From Oscillospiraceae bacterium (lineage in GTDB: Bacteria > Bacillota > Clostridia > Oscillospirales > UBA929): a stretch of 6,534 bases of DNA. The stretch covers positions 1 to 6,534 of the forward strand of contig JAITDM010000136.1 in the NCBI GenBank assembly GCA_031282535.1, read 5' to 3'. The translations under genes and the position numbers were made by a program. Position 1 is the first letter of the stretch, and each line of letters starts with the position of its first letter. The notes below the pieces were generated by a model. That model did no database searches, was not told the origin of the DNA, and worked only from the letters and a program-made list of their open reading frames with translations. Below are positions 1 to 5,470 of this stretch, piece after piece.

Positions 1-715
1 CAAAGCGGTCGGCTTTGCCCGCCAGCGTGCGCTCGAAAGCGGCCCGCAGGGCCGGCAGGTAGTGCAGCGGCCCGCCCAAAAACACGACGGTGCCGGTGAT
101 GGGCTGCCCGCAGGCCAGCCCCGCGATGGTCTGGTTCACGACCGCCTGCAGCACCGAAGCGGCCAGGTCCTCGTGGGAGACCCCCTCGTTCAGCAGCGGC
201 TGCAGGTCGCTCTTGGCAAACACGCCGCAGCGGGAGGCGATGGTATACAGCGTGCGGTATCCGCTCGCCAGCGTGTCCAGCCCCTGCGCGTCGGTGGTCA
301 GCAGCGAGGCCATCTGGTCGATGAACGCGCCGGTGCCGCCGGCGCAGGTGCCGTTCATCCGCTGCGACACCACCGGCTTCATGAACGTGATCTTGGCGTC
401 CTCCCCGCCCAGCTCGATGACCACGTCGGCCTCCGGCACAAACCGGTTTACCGCCTTTGTGGCGGCGATGACTTCCTGGGCAAACGGGAGCGACAGCGCC
501 TGCGCGGCCCCGAGCCCGGCGGAGCCGGTCAGGCAGATGGGCGCGACAAGGCCAGGCCTGTCGGCGGCCAGTTCCTCGAAGAGTGCCAGAAGTTCACCGC
601 GCACATCACTGCGGTGGCGGCGGTAACGGCTGTAGACAATATGGTCGAGCTCGTCGGCCACGACCACCTTGATCGTGGTGGAGCCGATATCAAGACCGAT
701 GCGGCAGGCAGTCAT
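1..715 (-). CDS. 2-hydroxyacyl-CoA dehydratase activase (BcrA/BadF/HgdC-type ATPase), N-terminal part, cut by window edge
   Basis: The reverse strand reads from an ATG at 715 without a stop to the left edge, giving the first 238 residues. The protein has the ASKHA ATPase fold signatures of activators of 2-hydroxyacyl-CoA dehydratases: DIGSTTIK (residues 9-16, phosphate 1), ELGGEDAK (101-108, phosphate 2) and FLGGP (212-216). Cys124 in NGTCAGGTGAF and Cys163 in SRCGVFAKSD lie 39 residues apart, as in HgdC, where the equivalent pair from a dimer binds one [4Fe-4S] cluster. Family members use ATP hydrolysis to push a low-potential electron into the dehydratase, in amino acid or aromatic fermentation. 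The start is set by AGGAGT at 726-721 with a 5-base spacer. Members are either about 260 aa or large multidomain proteins of over 1000 aa; the truncation hides which this is. The substrate cannot be told, because no dehydratase subunit is visible. Confidence 0.93.
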   Translation of the reverse strand, partial: MTACRIGLDIGSTTIKVVVADELDHIVYSRYRRHRSDVRGELLALFEELAADRPGLVAPICLTGSAGLGAAQALSLPFAQEVIAATKAVNRFVPEADVVIELGGEDAKITFMKPVVSQRMNGTCAGGTGAFIDQMASLLTTDAQGLDTLASGYRTLYTIASRCGVFAKSDLQPLLNEGVSHEDLAASVLQAVVNQTIAGLACGQPITGTVVFLGGPLHYLPALRAAFERTLAGKADRF

Positions 716-767
716 AACAAACTCCTATCGTCAAATAGGGGGCGGGAACAAATTCTTATTGTCCCAC

Positions 768-796
768 ATTATAACGCGGTTCGTCAATAAAATCAA
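768..796 (-). promoter_or_regulatory. Sigma-A type promoter of the activase gene
   Basis: On the minus strand a -35 box TTGATT (796-791) is followed, after exactly 17 bases, by a perfect -10 box TATAAT (773-768). Transcription would start near position 761, leaving a 5' untranslated region of about 45 bases that contains the AGGAGT ribosome binding site. It points away from the pilus operon, so the two flanking transcription units are divergent. Confidence 0.8.
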
Positions 797-829
797 ATGT
801 TCTTTTTTTGAAAACGCTGGGAATTTCCT

Positions 830-847
830 GAAGAGGAGCCCCTCTTC
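830..847. other. Perfect 7-bp hairpin GAAGAGG/CCTCTTC
   Basis: GAAGAGG (830-836) and CCTCTTC (841-847) are exact complements around a 4-base loop. The right arm overlaps the first copy of the 16-bp repeat by two bases. No T-run follows on either strand, so it does not look like a rho-independent terminator. It may be an operator dyad, or the first hairpin of the leader if transcription starts upstream of it. Confidence 0.5.
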
Positions 848-861
848 TATCGATATGTAGA
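846..861 (+). repeat. 16-bp direct repeat, copy 1 (TCTATCGATATGTAGA)
   Basis: This is identical over 16 bases to the copy at 935-950, and the flanking bases differ on both sides. The outer four bases form a dyad (TCTA/TAGA), so each copy resembles an operator half-palindrome. The AT-rich copies stand out from the GC-rich sequence around the second one. Confidence 0.7.
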
Positions 862-889
862 GATGTGAAAGCAATGTGAATACTTTGTG

Positions 890-1020
890 CCGCCGAGGGG
901 AAAACGGCGGGCGGCGCTACAGGGGACGCGCCGATCTATCGATATGTAGAAGGGGAAAACGCTTCGCTGCCGGGCGAAGAGCGCGCCGGAAAAACGCCCG
1001 CGTGGGGAGCGGTGCGGCGC
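890..1020 (+). other. Cluster of GC-rich hairpins with interchangeable arms in the pilC leader
   Basis: Four stems can be drawn. CCGCCG (890-895) pairs with CGGCGG (905-910). CGGCGC (912-917) pairs with GCGCCG (928-933). CTTCGC (962-967) pairs with GCGAAG (974-979). GCGCCG (983-988) pairs with CGGCGC (1015-1020). The second and fourth stems use the same hexamer and its complement, so 912-917 could instead pair with 983-988, or 928-933 with 1015-1020. Such competing pairings are typical of attenuators and riboswitches. High GC content also makes chance stems common, so function is not established. Confidence 0.4.
935..950 (+). repeat. 16-bp direct repeat, copy 2 (TCTATCGATATGTAGA)
   Basis: This exact copy of the 846-861 repeat starts 89 bp downstream of it, about 110 bases before the pilC start. 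It sits between two groups of GC-rich hairpins. Exact conservation of a 16-mer in a short non-coding region suggests a functional site, such as a regulator-binding site or a promoter element. The CGATAT core faintly resembles the -10 element of sigma-D/sigma-28 promoters, but no TAAA element lies at the right distance. Confidence 0.7.
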
Positions 1021-1059
1021 CGTGTTTCCCGGGGATACCTAGAGCTGGAGGGTTAGACT

Positions 1060-2130
1060 ATGAACGAAGGTCCACAGGCGGAGAGAAAACGGGTCAAACG
1101 GCTCAAAAACTCGGAACTGGTCTTGTTTTGCACCCAGGTCTCGCTGTTTCTGCGCGCCGGGCTGTCCTTGGTGGAGGGGCTGAGTCTGCTGCGGGAGGAC
1201 ATTGGCAACCCGGTGTTTCAGGACGTTTTACGGCAGGTGTCGGAAGGCATTGAGGCGCGGCAGCCGCTGAGCCAGGCGCTGGAGGCGACGGGAGCCTTCC
1301 CGCCCTATCTCCTGCGCATGGCCGCCATCGGCGAGGCGTCGGGCAACCTGGACGACATCATGAGCGCCCAGGCCGTCTACTACGAGCGGGAGGGGCAGCT
1401 CAAGCAGCGCATCCGTTCCTCCGTCGTCTATCCGGTCGTCTTGGTGGTCATGATGGCGGCGATTGTCCTGCTGCTCATCGTGCAGGTGCTGCCGATGTTC
1501 GATGACCTGCTGCGCTCGCTGGGCGGCGAGATGCCGACGGTCGTGCGCGGACTCATGGCCTTCGGGCAGTTCGTCGGCCGGTGGTGGTGGCTCATTTTGG
1601 CCATGGTGGCGGCGCTGGTTCTCTGCCACCGGATCCTGCGGGCGACCGCGGGCGGACGCGCGGCCTTCGACCGCTTCAAGGCGCGCTTCTTCCTGACCCG
1701 CGCCGTCTACCAGAAAATCGCCGCCGAGCGGTTCTCCGCGGCCATGGCCTTCCTGCTGGGCAGCCATGTGGACTTTGAGATCGCGCTCAAGCTGACCGCG
1801 GATATCTTGGACAACCAGTACATGGCCGACAAGATCGAAAACTGCGGCGTCCGCATCGGGGCCGGCGAATCGGCCGCCGACGCGCTGTATGGCGCCGGCA
1901 TCTTCCCGCGGCTGTTCACACGGATGTTGGCCGTCGGGTTTAAAACGGGCAATCTGGATGGCATGATGCGCCAGCTGTCGGAGATCTACGAGCAGGAAGT
2001 GGACACCTCGCTGGGGCGCATTGTCGGGTCCATCGAGCCGGCCTTTGTGGCGCTTCTTTCCGTCTTGGTGGGCGTCATCCTGATCTCCGTCATGCTGCCG
2101 CTCATCCAGATCATGTCGTCCATCGGATGA
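1060..2130 (+). CDS. pilC: Type IV pilus inner-membrane platform protein (PilC/GspF family)
   Basis: This 356-residue protein is the polytopic platform on which pilins are added or removed, and where PilB/PilT-type ATPases dock. It has the family's two GspF domains, about residues 20-140 and 220-345, visible as a duplicated signature: GEASGNLDDIM (91-101) and GFKTGNLDGMM (293-303). Hydrophobic spans lie at about 122-146, 174-193 and 322-348, the usual three. It is somewhat shorter than the roughly 400-residue proteobacterial PilC, because the N-terminal cytoplasmic stretch is short. The start is set by GGAGGG (1047-1052), 7 bases before the ATG. It is the first gene of the operon, preceded by the structured leader, so expression of the whole set may be controlled there. 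A type II secretion GspF is the alternative; the downstream pilT favours a pilus. Confidence 0.93.
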   Translation: MNEGPQAERKRVKRLKNSELVLFCTQVSLFLRAGLSLVEGLSLLREDIGNPVFQDVLRQVSEGIEARQPLSQALEATGAFPPYLLRMAAIGEASGNLDDIMSAQAVYYEREGQLKQRIRSSVVYPVVLVVMMAAIVLLLIVQVLPMFDDLLRSLGGEMPTVVRGLMAFGQFVGRWWWLILAMVAALVLCHRILRATAGGRAAFDRFKARFFLTRAVYQKIAAERFSAAMAFLLGSHVDFEIALKLTADILDNQYMADKIENCGVRIGAGESAADALYGAGIFPRLFTRMLAVGFKTGNLDGMMRQLSEIYEQEVDTSLGRIVGSIEPAFVALLSVLVGVILISVMLPLIQIMSSIG

Positions 2131-2159
2131 ACCGTCGCCGTCCGGGAAAGGAGCCACCC

Positions 2160-2483
2160 ATGAAGCTGAAGCGTTTTCACGCACAGGAATACGCCGTCTG
2201 GATCGGTCTCGGCGTGGTGGCCGCGCTGGTGGCGGTGCTGATCTTTTCGCTCGGCGCGGTCTCCGGCCGCAATAGCGCCGACCAAAAGGCGTTTTTACAG
2301 CAAGCCGTCGAGCACGCCGCCGTGCAATGTTACGCCCTGGAGGGGGCGTATCCGCCGGATGTGAACTATCTCGTCGACCACTACGGCGTCCAGTACGACC
2401 AAAGCCGGTTTTTCATCCACTATCGGGTGGAGGGCTCCAATCTGCGGCCCGACATCGAAGTGTTTGATACGCTCTCCTCATAA
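2160..2483 (+). CDS. Small membrane-anchored pseudopilin-like protein of the pilus operon
   Basis: This 107-residue protein has a short basic N-terminus (MKLKRF), one hydrophobic segment at about 12-33, and a small outer domain. The stretch CYALEGAYPPDVNYLVDHYG (57-76) resembles the CYxLEGxYPxxxxYLxxxYG pattern after the N-terminal helix of GspG-like pseudopilins. There is no clear prepilin peptidase site: no G/A followed by F/M and E at +5 precedes the helix, although Gln9-Glu10 sits close to it. It may be a processed pilin with a divergent site, or simply a membrane-anchored accessory subunit. The ATG at 2160 has AAAGGAG (2147-2153) with a 6-base spacer. An in-frame ATG at 2127 overlaps the pilC stop codon (ATGA), but lacks a good ribosome binding site and would add a poorly pilin-like MNRRRPGKEPP leader. 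Confidence 0.75.
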   Translation: MKLKRFHAQEYAVWIGLGVVAALVAVLIFSLGAVSGRNSADQKAFLQQAVEHAAVQCYALEGAYPPDVNYLVDHYGVQYDQSRFFIHYRVEGSNLRPDIEVFDTLSS

Positions 2484-2639
2484 GCGATGCAAAACATAAA
2501 TATTGCCCACGATGACTGGGCGGCACTCTCATGCCTGCTGTCGCAGAGATATCGGCGGCTCTCGCGGCGGCGGCGCCGGTGGAGAGAGAGGCTCGCATGC
2601 GAAGTCGAAAATCTGAACATCATGCAAGGGGGAACCACC
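2484..2639 (+). other. Inter-gene spacer that is open in frame with both neighbours
   Basis: This 156-base spacer is unusually long for the operon; the other gaps are 49 bases or less, or overlaps. It has no stop codon in the frame shared by the upstream and downstream genes. An ATG at 2487 would therefore add 51 residues to the downstream protein, including a run of arginines (RRLSRRRRRWRER). That ATG lacks a ribosome binding site, and the extension would put a highly basic stretch before a membrane anchor. I read it as non-coding. Its start (2484-2512) is AT-rich, and the rest is GC-rich with CTCTC/GAGAG repeats. Confidence 0.5.
2626..2633 (+). promoter_or_regulatory. Ribosome binding site deciding the start at 2640
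   Basis: AAGGGGGA ends 6 bases before the ATG at 2640. It is the only Shine-Dalgarno-like sequence near any candidate start of this gene, and it favours 2640 over the in-frame ATG at 2487. Confidence 0.7.
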
Positions 2640-3209
2640 ATGCGCGGCCGGTGGGGTGCCAATTTTCTGGAATTGTTTTTTGTAGCGGCATTGTTGATGC
2701 TGTTTGGGATCACCACCTACACCCTTGTGTCGGTGGGCGGCAACACGTACCGGCGTGTCATGGAAAAGCGGGATGACAACGCCAATTTGCGTGTGGCGCT
2801 GTCGTACATGACCACACAGATTCGACAACACGACAAGGCGGACGGCGTCCAGATCCGTTCCCTGCCGGACGGGGGGGACTGTCTCGTGCTCACGGACCAC
2901 TACGACGGCGAGCCGTACGAACTGCGCATCTATCTCCACGACGGCACGCTGCGGGAGAGCTTGTCCCCGGCCGCCGACCCGCTGGAACCGGATTACGGCG
3001 CCGAGATCGCGGTCGTCGACGGGCTCAAGCTGACCTATGTCGGCCCCGCGGAGGCGCCGGAACAGGCCGTGCGCCTCGACGTGTGGGCCGGGCAGGGCGG
3101 CAGCCGGCGCGAGAGCGCCGTCACCCTCCGTCTGCACGCCGACCCGCGGCAGCCCGGCGAGGAGCTGCCCGCGCCGGCGGCCGCGGCCCAGGTCGAGATC
3201 ATCCCCTGA
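2640..3209 (+). CDS. DUF4860-like single-span membrane protein of the pilus operon
   Basis: This protein has 189 residues from the chosen start. It has a short N-terminus and one hydrophobic helix at about 9-31. A soluble domain follows, containing NLRVALSYMTTQIRQHD (49-65), CLVLTDHYDGEPYELRIYLHDGTLRESL (81-108) and a C-terminal beta-rich part. This arrangement (anchor, helix, then a LVL...YDG..YE..IY..DG.LRE strand pattern) matches my recollection of DUF4860, a family of unknown function in clostridial pilus operons; the assignment is from memory. ANFLE before the helix only loosely recalls a pilin leader, and no G^F processing site is seen. The general shape is that of a minor pilin such as GspJ. 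The tail is Pro/Ala-rich (171-183). A G7 run lies at 2871-2877. Confidence 0.75.
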   Translation: MRGRWGANFLELFFVAALLMLFGITTYTLVSVGGNTYRRVMEKRDDNANLRVALSYMTTQIRQHDKADGVQIRSLPDGGDCLVLTDHYDGEPYELRIYLHDGTLRESLSPAADPLEPDYGAEIAVVDGLKLTYVGPAEAPEQAVRLDVWAGQGGSRRESAVTLRLHADPRQPGEELPAPAAAAQVEIIP

Positions 3210-3257
3210 CGCGCCGGTTTCACGCAGATGTTTGCGGAGAAAGGAACGGTCGGTCCG

Positions 3258-3755
3258 ATGCGAAAACATGAGAGATCCCAGCGCGGGTTTGCGCTGGTTG
3301 AGATTATCATCGCCATCGGCGTGCTGGCGGTGGTGAGCATGTTCATCCTGGAGATGTTCGTGCGCGCCGCCAACATGAGCCAGCGCGCGCGGGACAAGGA
3401 CAACGCCTGCTTCGAGGCCCAGACGGTGCTGGCGCTCTATCGCTCGCTGCCCGTCCAGGGGCGCGCGGCGCTCTCGGTGTCGGGGCGCGACGCGACGCGG
3501 TCGGCCCCGGGCGTGTGGACGTTTTACTACGACGACGCGTGGCGGCCCGTGGTGGTGGCGCCGGACGCGGGCTTCACGCTGACGCTCACCGCGGCGCCCG
3601 GCACGGACGCGGGGGCGCTCTCCGCCGGGGTCTGGGAGACGCTCTCGGTCACGGTGGTCAAAAACGAGCCCTATTTGCTGGAAAGACAGCCGCGCGGTCC
3701 CATCCTTACGCTGACGACGGGACTGTACCGGCCACGGGGGGGGGCGGCGCAATGA
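3258..3755 (+). CDS. Prepilin / minor pseudopilin with a class III signal sequence
   Basis: This 165-residue protein starts with a textbook prepilin leader: a basic 10-residue leader MRKHERSQRG, then FALVEIIIAIGVLAVVSMFILEMF. Cleavage would fall between Gly10 and Phe11, with Glu at position 5 of the mature protein, as needed for prepilin peptidase processing, Phe methylation and assembly. The mature protein of about 155 residues has a small C-terminal domain (WTFYYDDAWRPV, LSVTVVKNEPY) resembling minor pilins of the GspI/PilV type. No C-terminal disulphide pair is present. The ATG at 3258 gives a leader of normal length. AAAGGA at 3240-3245 is 12 bases upstream, rather far, and an in-frame ATG at 3228 would add ten residues. 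The last codon overlaps the next gene (ATGA). The peptidase that would process it is not in this window. Confidence 0.88.
   Translation: MRKHERSQRGFALVEIIIAIGVLAVVSMFILEMFVRAANMSQRARDKDNACFEAQTVLALYRSLPVQGRAALSVSGRDATRSAPGVWTFYYDDAWRPVVVAPDAGFTLTLTAAPGTDAGALSAGVWETLSVTVVKNEPYLLERQPRGPILTLTTGLYRPRGGAAQ
3736..3744 (+). repeat. G9 homopolymer tract at the pseudopilin/next-gene junction
   Basis: Nine consecutive G residues lie in the last codons of the prepilin gene. They end 7 bases before the start codon of the next gene, in the position of its Shine-Dalgarno sequence. A one-base slip would change the prepilin C-terminus, remove the ATGA stop-start overlap and slightly alter ribosome binding for the next gene. 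Confidence 0.8.
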
Positions 3756-4186
3756 AACGGCAGGCTTCGATGCAGGGCAGCCCGTCGATCCTCATCATCC
3801 TCATCATGCTCTCGCTGTCGGCGTTCGGCGTGCTGGCCATGATGTCGGCCTACTCCGATTATAAGCTGGCGGAGAAGAACACCGAGTGGGCCAGGCGCGG
3901 TTTGGTGCTGGAGACACAGGCGCAGGAATCCGTCGGGCGGCTGGACGCGGCGCTGGCCGGCGCATCCGCCGCCGACTTCGCCCGCGCGGCCGAGGCCCAG
4001 GGCTGGGAGGTCGTCTCGGAGTCGCCGCTGCTCGTGAGCCGCGACGTGAGCGACGCGGACGCGCATCTGCGCGTCGAGCTGGCGCTGAACGCAGGGTCCG
4101 GCCCGCGCTACCGGATCCGGTCCTGGCGGCAGTGGCAGGACGACTTCGTCTACGACGACGGGATGAACGTCTGGGACGGGACATGA
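3752..4186 (+). CDS. Small membrane-anchored pilus accessory protein (PilX-like in position and shape)
   Basis: This 144-residue protein has a short polar N-terminus, one hydrophobic segment at about 12-33 (SILIILIMLSLSAFGVLAMM), and then a helix of the type SAYSDYKLAEKNTEWARR (32-49). The extracytoplasmic domain is Ala-rich (LDAALAGASAADFARAAEAQGW) and ends in an acidic, aromatic tail (DDFVYDDGMNVWDGT). The SPS-[hydrophobic]-S-DYKLAEKN layout is one I associate with uncharacterised proteins beside pilin genes in Clostridia. It resembles PilX or GspK-type subunits in topology only, since there is no prepilin cleavage site. The ATG at 3752 overlaps the upstream stop (ATGA), so translation is probably coupled, with the G9 tract acting as the Shine-Dalgarno. 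The frame stays open upstream to 3515, but that region is already used by the prepilin gene in another frame. Confidence 0.75.
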   Translation: MKRQASMQGSPSILIILIMLSLSAFGVLAMMSAYSDYKLAEKNTEWARRGLVLETQAQESVGRLDAALAGASAADFARAAEAQGWEVVSESPLLVSRDVSDADAHLRVELALNAGSGPRYRIRSWRQWQDDFVYDDGMNVWDGT

Positions 4187-4235
4187 CCGGAGGCGCGGCC
4201 GGGCCGCGCCTGACGATGGGGAGGAGGACAGACAT

Positions 4236-5315
4236 ATGACGATCACTTCGCCGGGGACGTCGGTGCACGACCTGCTGGTGCGGGCGGTGGAAGAAAAGGC
4301 GTCCGACATCTTTATTACGGCCGGGTCCCCGATTTTGCTCAAAAAGGACGGGAATATCGAGGCGGCCGACGAGTTCCGCATGATGCCCAAGGACACGGCG
4401 CTGATGATCGAGGAGATCTTCCGTCTGTCCGGCAGCCAGTCCTACGACCACTACCTGAAGGAGGGGGACTGCGACTTCTCGTTCTCGCTGCCCGGGGTGG
4501 GGCGGTTTCGCATCAACGCCTTCCGGCAGCGCAACTCCATGGCCGCCGTCATCCGGGTCGTGCAGCTCAGCCTCTCGGACACAAACCAGCTGGGCATCCC
4601 GCAGCCGGTGCTGGATCTCTACCGGAAGACGAAGGGGCTGATCCTCGTGACAGGCCCGGCTGGTTCCGGCAAGTCGACGACGCTGGCGACGCTGATCAAC
4701 CTGATCAACAACCGGCGCAACTGCCACATCCTGACGCTGGAGGACCCCATCGAGTACCTGCACAACCACAAGATGAGCATCGTGAACCAGCGCGAGATCG
4801 AAAACGACACGCTGAGCTACGGCAAGGCGCTGCGCGCCGCGCTGCGGCAGTCGCCCGACGTGATCCTCGTGGGGGAGATGCGCGACCTCGAAACGACGTC
4901 CATCGCCCTCACGGCGGCCGAGACGGGGCATCTTGTGCTCTCCACGCTGCACACAGTGGGCGCCGCGAAGACGATCGACCGCGTCATCGACGTCTTCCCG
5001 CCGGGCCAGCAGCAGCAGGTGCGCATCCAGCTCTCCACGGTGCTTCAGGCGATCATCTCGCAGCAGCTCCTGTCGACCCCCGGCCGCAACGGTCGGACGG
5101 CGGTGTTTGAGGTGATGATCGTGAACCCCGCCATCCGGAGTCTCATCCGCGAGTCGAAGACGCACCAGATCGACACGCTGATCCACGCCGGCGCCGCCGA
5201 GGGGATGCAGAGCATGGACTACAGCCTGGCGGAGGCCGTCAAGGCGGGCACGATCGCCCGCGAGGACGCCTTCACCTTCTGCGTGAACCCGGACGTCCTG
5301 TCCAAGTACGTCTGA
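4236..5315 (+). CDS. pilT: Type IV pilus retraction ATPase PilT
   Basis: This 359-residue hexameric cytoplasmic ATPase powers pilus retraction (twitching, DNA uptake). All family motifs are present: Walker A GPAGSGKST (140-148), Asp box ILTLEDPIEY (165-174), Walker B SPDVILVGEMRD (206-217) and His box TGHLVLSTLHT (230-240). The C-terminal AIRSLIRE (299-306) corresponds to the AIRNLIRE motif that PilT needs for retraction and that marks it off from PilB and GspE. Length is normal for PilT (about 350), and the tetracysteine zinc motif typical of PilB is absent. The start has a strong GGGGAGGAGG (4218-4227) with an 8-base spacer, 49 bases after the previous stop. It is the last gene of the operon, followed by a terminator. 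It is the only pilus ATPase in the window. Confidence 0.97.
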   Translation: MTITSPGTSVHDLLVRAVEEKASDIFITAGSPILLKKDGNIEAADEFRMMPKDTALMIEEIFRLSGSQSYDHYLKEGDCDFSFSLPGVGRFRINAFRQRNSMAAVIRVVQLSLSDTNQLGIPQPVLDLYRKTKGLILVTGPAGSGKSTTLATLINLINNRRNCHILTLEDPIEYLHNHKMSIVNQREIENDTLSYGKALRAALRQSPDVILVGEMRDLETTSIALTAAETGHLVLSTLHTVGAAKTIDRVIDVFPPGQQQQVRIQLSTVLQAIISQQLLSTPGRNGRTAVFEVMIVNPAIRSLIRESKTHQIDTLIHAGAAEGMQSMDYSLAEAVKAGTIAREDAFTFCVNPDVLSKYV

Positions 5316-5376
5316 GGCGGCCGCGATGATTTCGCTTGCCAAGATGCCCCGAGCAAACGTCGCCGTCAACGTGAAG

Positions 5377-5406
5377 CCGCGCCCCGTCCGGGAGCGCGGT
5401 TTCTTT
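5377..5406 (+). terminator. Rho-independent terminator of the pilus operon
   Basis: CCGCGC (5377-5382) pairs with GCGCGG (5394-5399). CCC (5383-5385) and GGG (5390-5392) extend the stem across a single bulged A, around a GTCC loop. TTTCTTT (5400-5406) follows at once. It lies 62 bases after the pilT stop and closes the operon. Confidence 0.82.
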
Positions 5407-5470
5407 GCTGTGTGCGCCTGAAAATTCACGTCATGGCCGTGCCGCGTCTATGGCGTTTCGCCTGGAAATG

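Larger units (their letters stand above)
716..1059. other. Divergent intergenic region and probable structured leader of the pilus operon
   Basis: These 344 bases between the divergent activase and pilC genes hold no convincing coding sequence. The left part (716-825) is AT-rich and carries the leftward promoter and a T7 run at 803-809. The right part (about 830-1059) is rich in inverted repeats and contains two copies of a 16-bp direct repeat. The motif AGGGGAAAACG occurs both just after the left arm of the first GC hairpin (896-906) and directly after the second 16-bp repeat (951-961). I could not find a convincing -35/-10 pair for the rightward operon, so its promoter is unassigned. The length and the folding suggest a regulated RNA leader, but no known riboswitch class could be recognised by eye. 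Confidence 0.55.

Noticed and set aside
62..790. Two overlapping plus-strand open frames (62-790 and 90-626)
   Set aside because: Both are shadows of the activase gene on the minus strand, whose translation carries the full set of family motifs.
930..937. Sigma-D/sigma-28 promoter (GCCGATCT resembling GCCGATAT)
   Set aside because: No TAAA-like -35 element lies about 15 bases upstream; that place is GC-rich. The resemblance is probably chance.
890..1040. c-di-GMP-I (GEMM) or c-di-AMP riboswitch in the pilC leader
   Set aside because: Only short coincidences such as GGGGACGC are present. The conserved GCAAACC/GGGACGCAAAGCC core and the tetraloop-receptor arrangement could not be found by eye.
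876..1253. A 125-codon plus-strand open frame starting in the leader
   Set aside because: The product is Arg/Gly-rich, lacks a ribosome binding site and runs into pilC in the wrong frame.
1228..2184. A 318-codon open frame on the minus strand opposite pilC
   Set aside because: The composition is dominated by His, Asp, Gln and Arg, with no motif. The plus strand encodes a clear GspF protein over the same stretch.
2529..3752. A 407-codon open frame on the minus strand
   Set aside because: It is antisense to two convincing pilus genes, extremely Arg/His/Gly-rich, and without a ribosome binding site or family motif. It is a GC shadow.
5326..5421. A 31-codon open frame (MISLAKMPRANV...) after pilT
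   Set aside because: It overlaps the terminator hairpin completely and has only a weak GAGG before the ATG. It resembles no known peptide.
3804..5429. A 541-codon open frame on the minus strand
   Set aside because: It lies antisense to pilT and the preceding gene. Its translation is His/Arg/Asp-rich low-complexity sequence without recognisable motifs, as expected for the antisense shadow of GC-rich codons.
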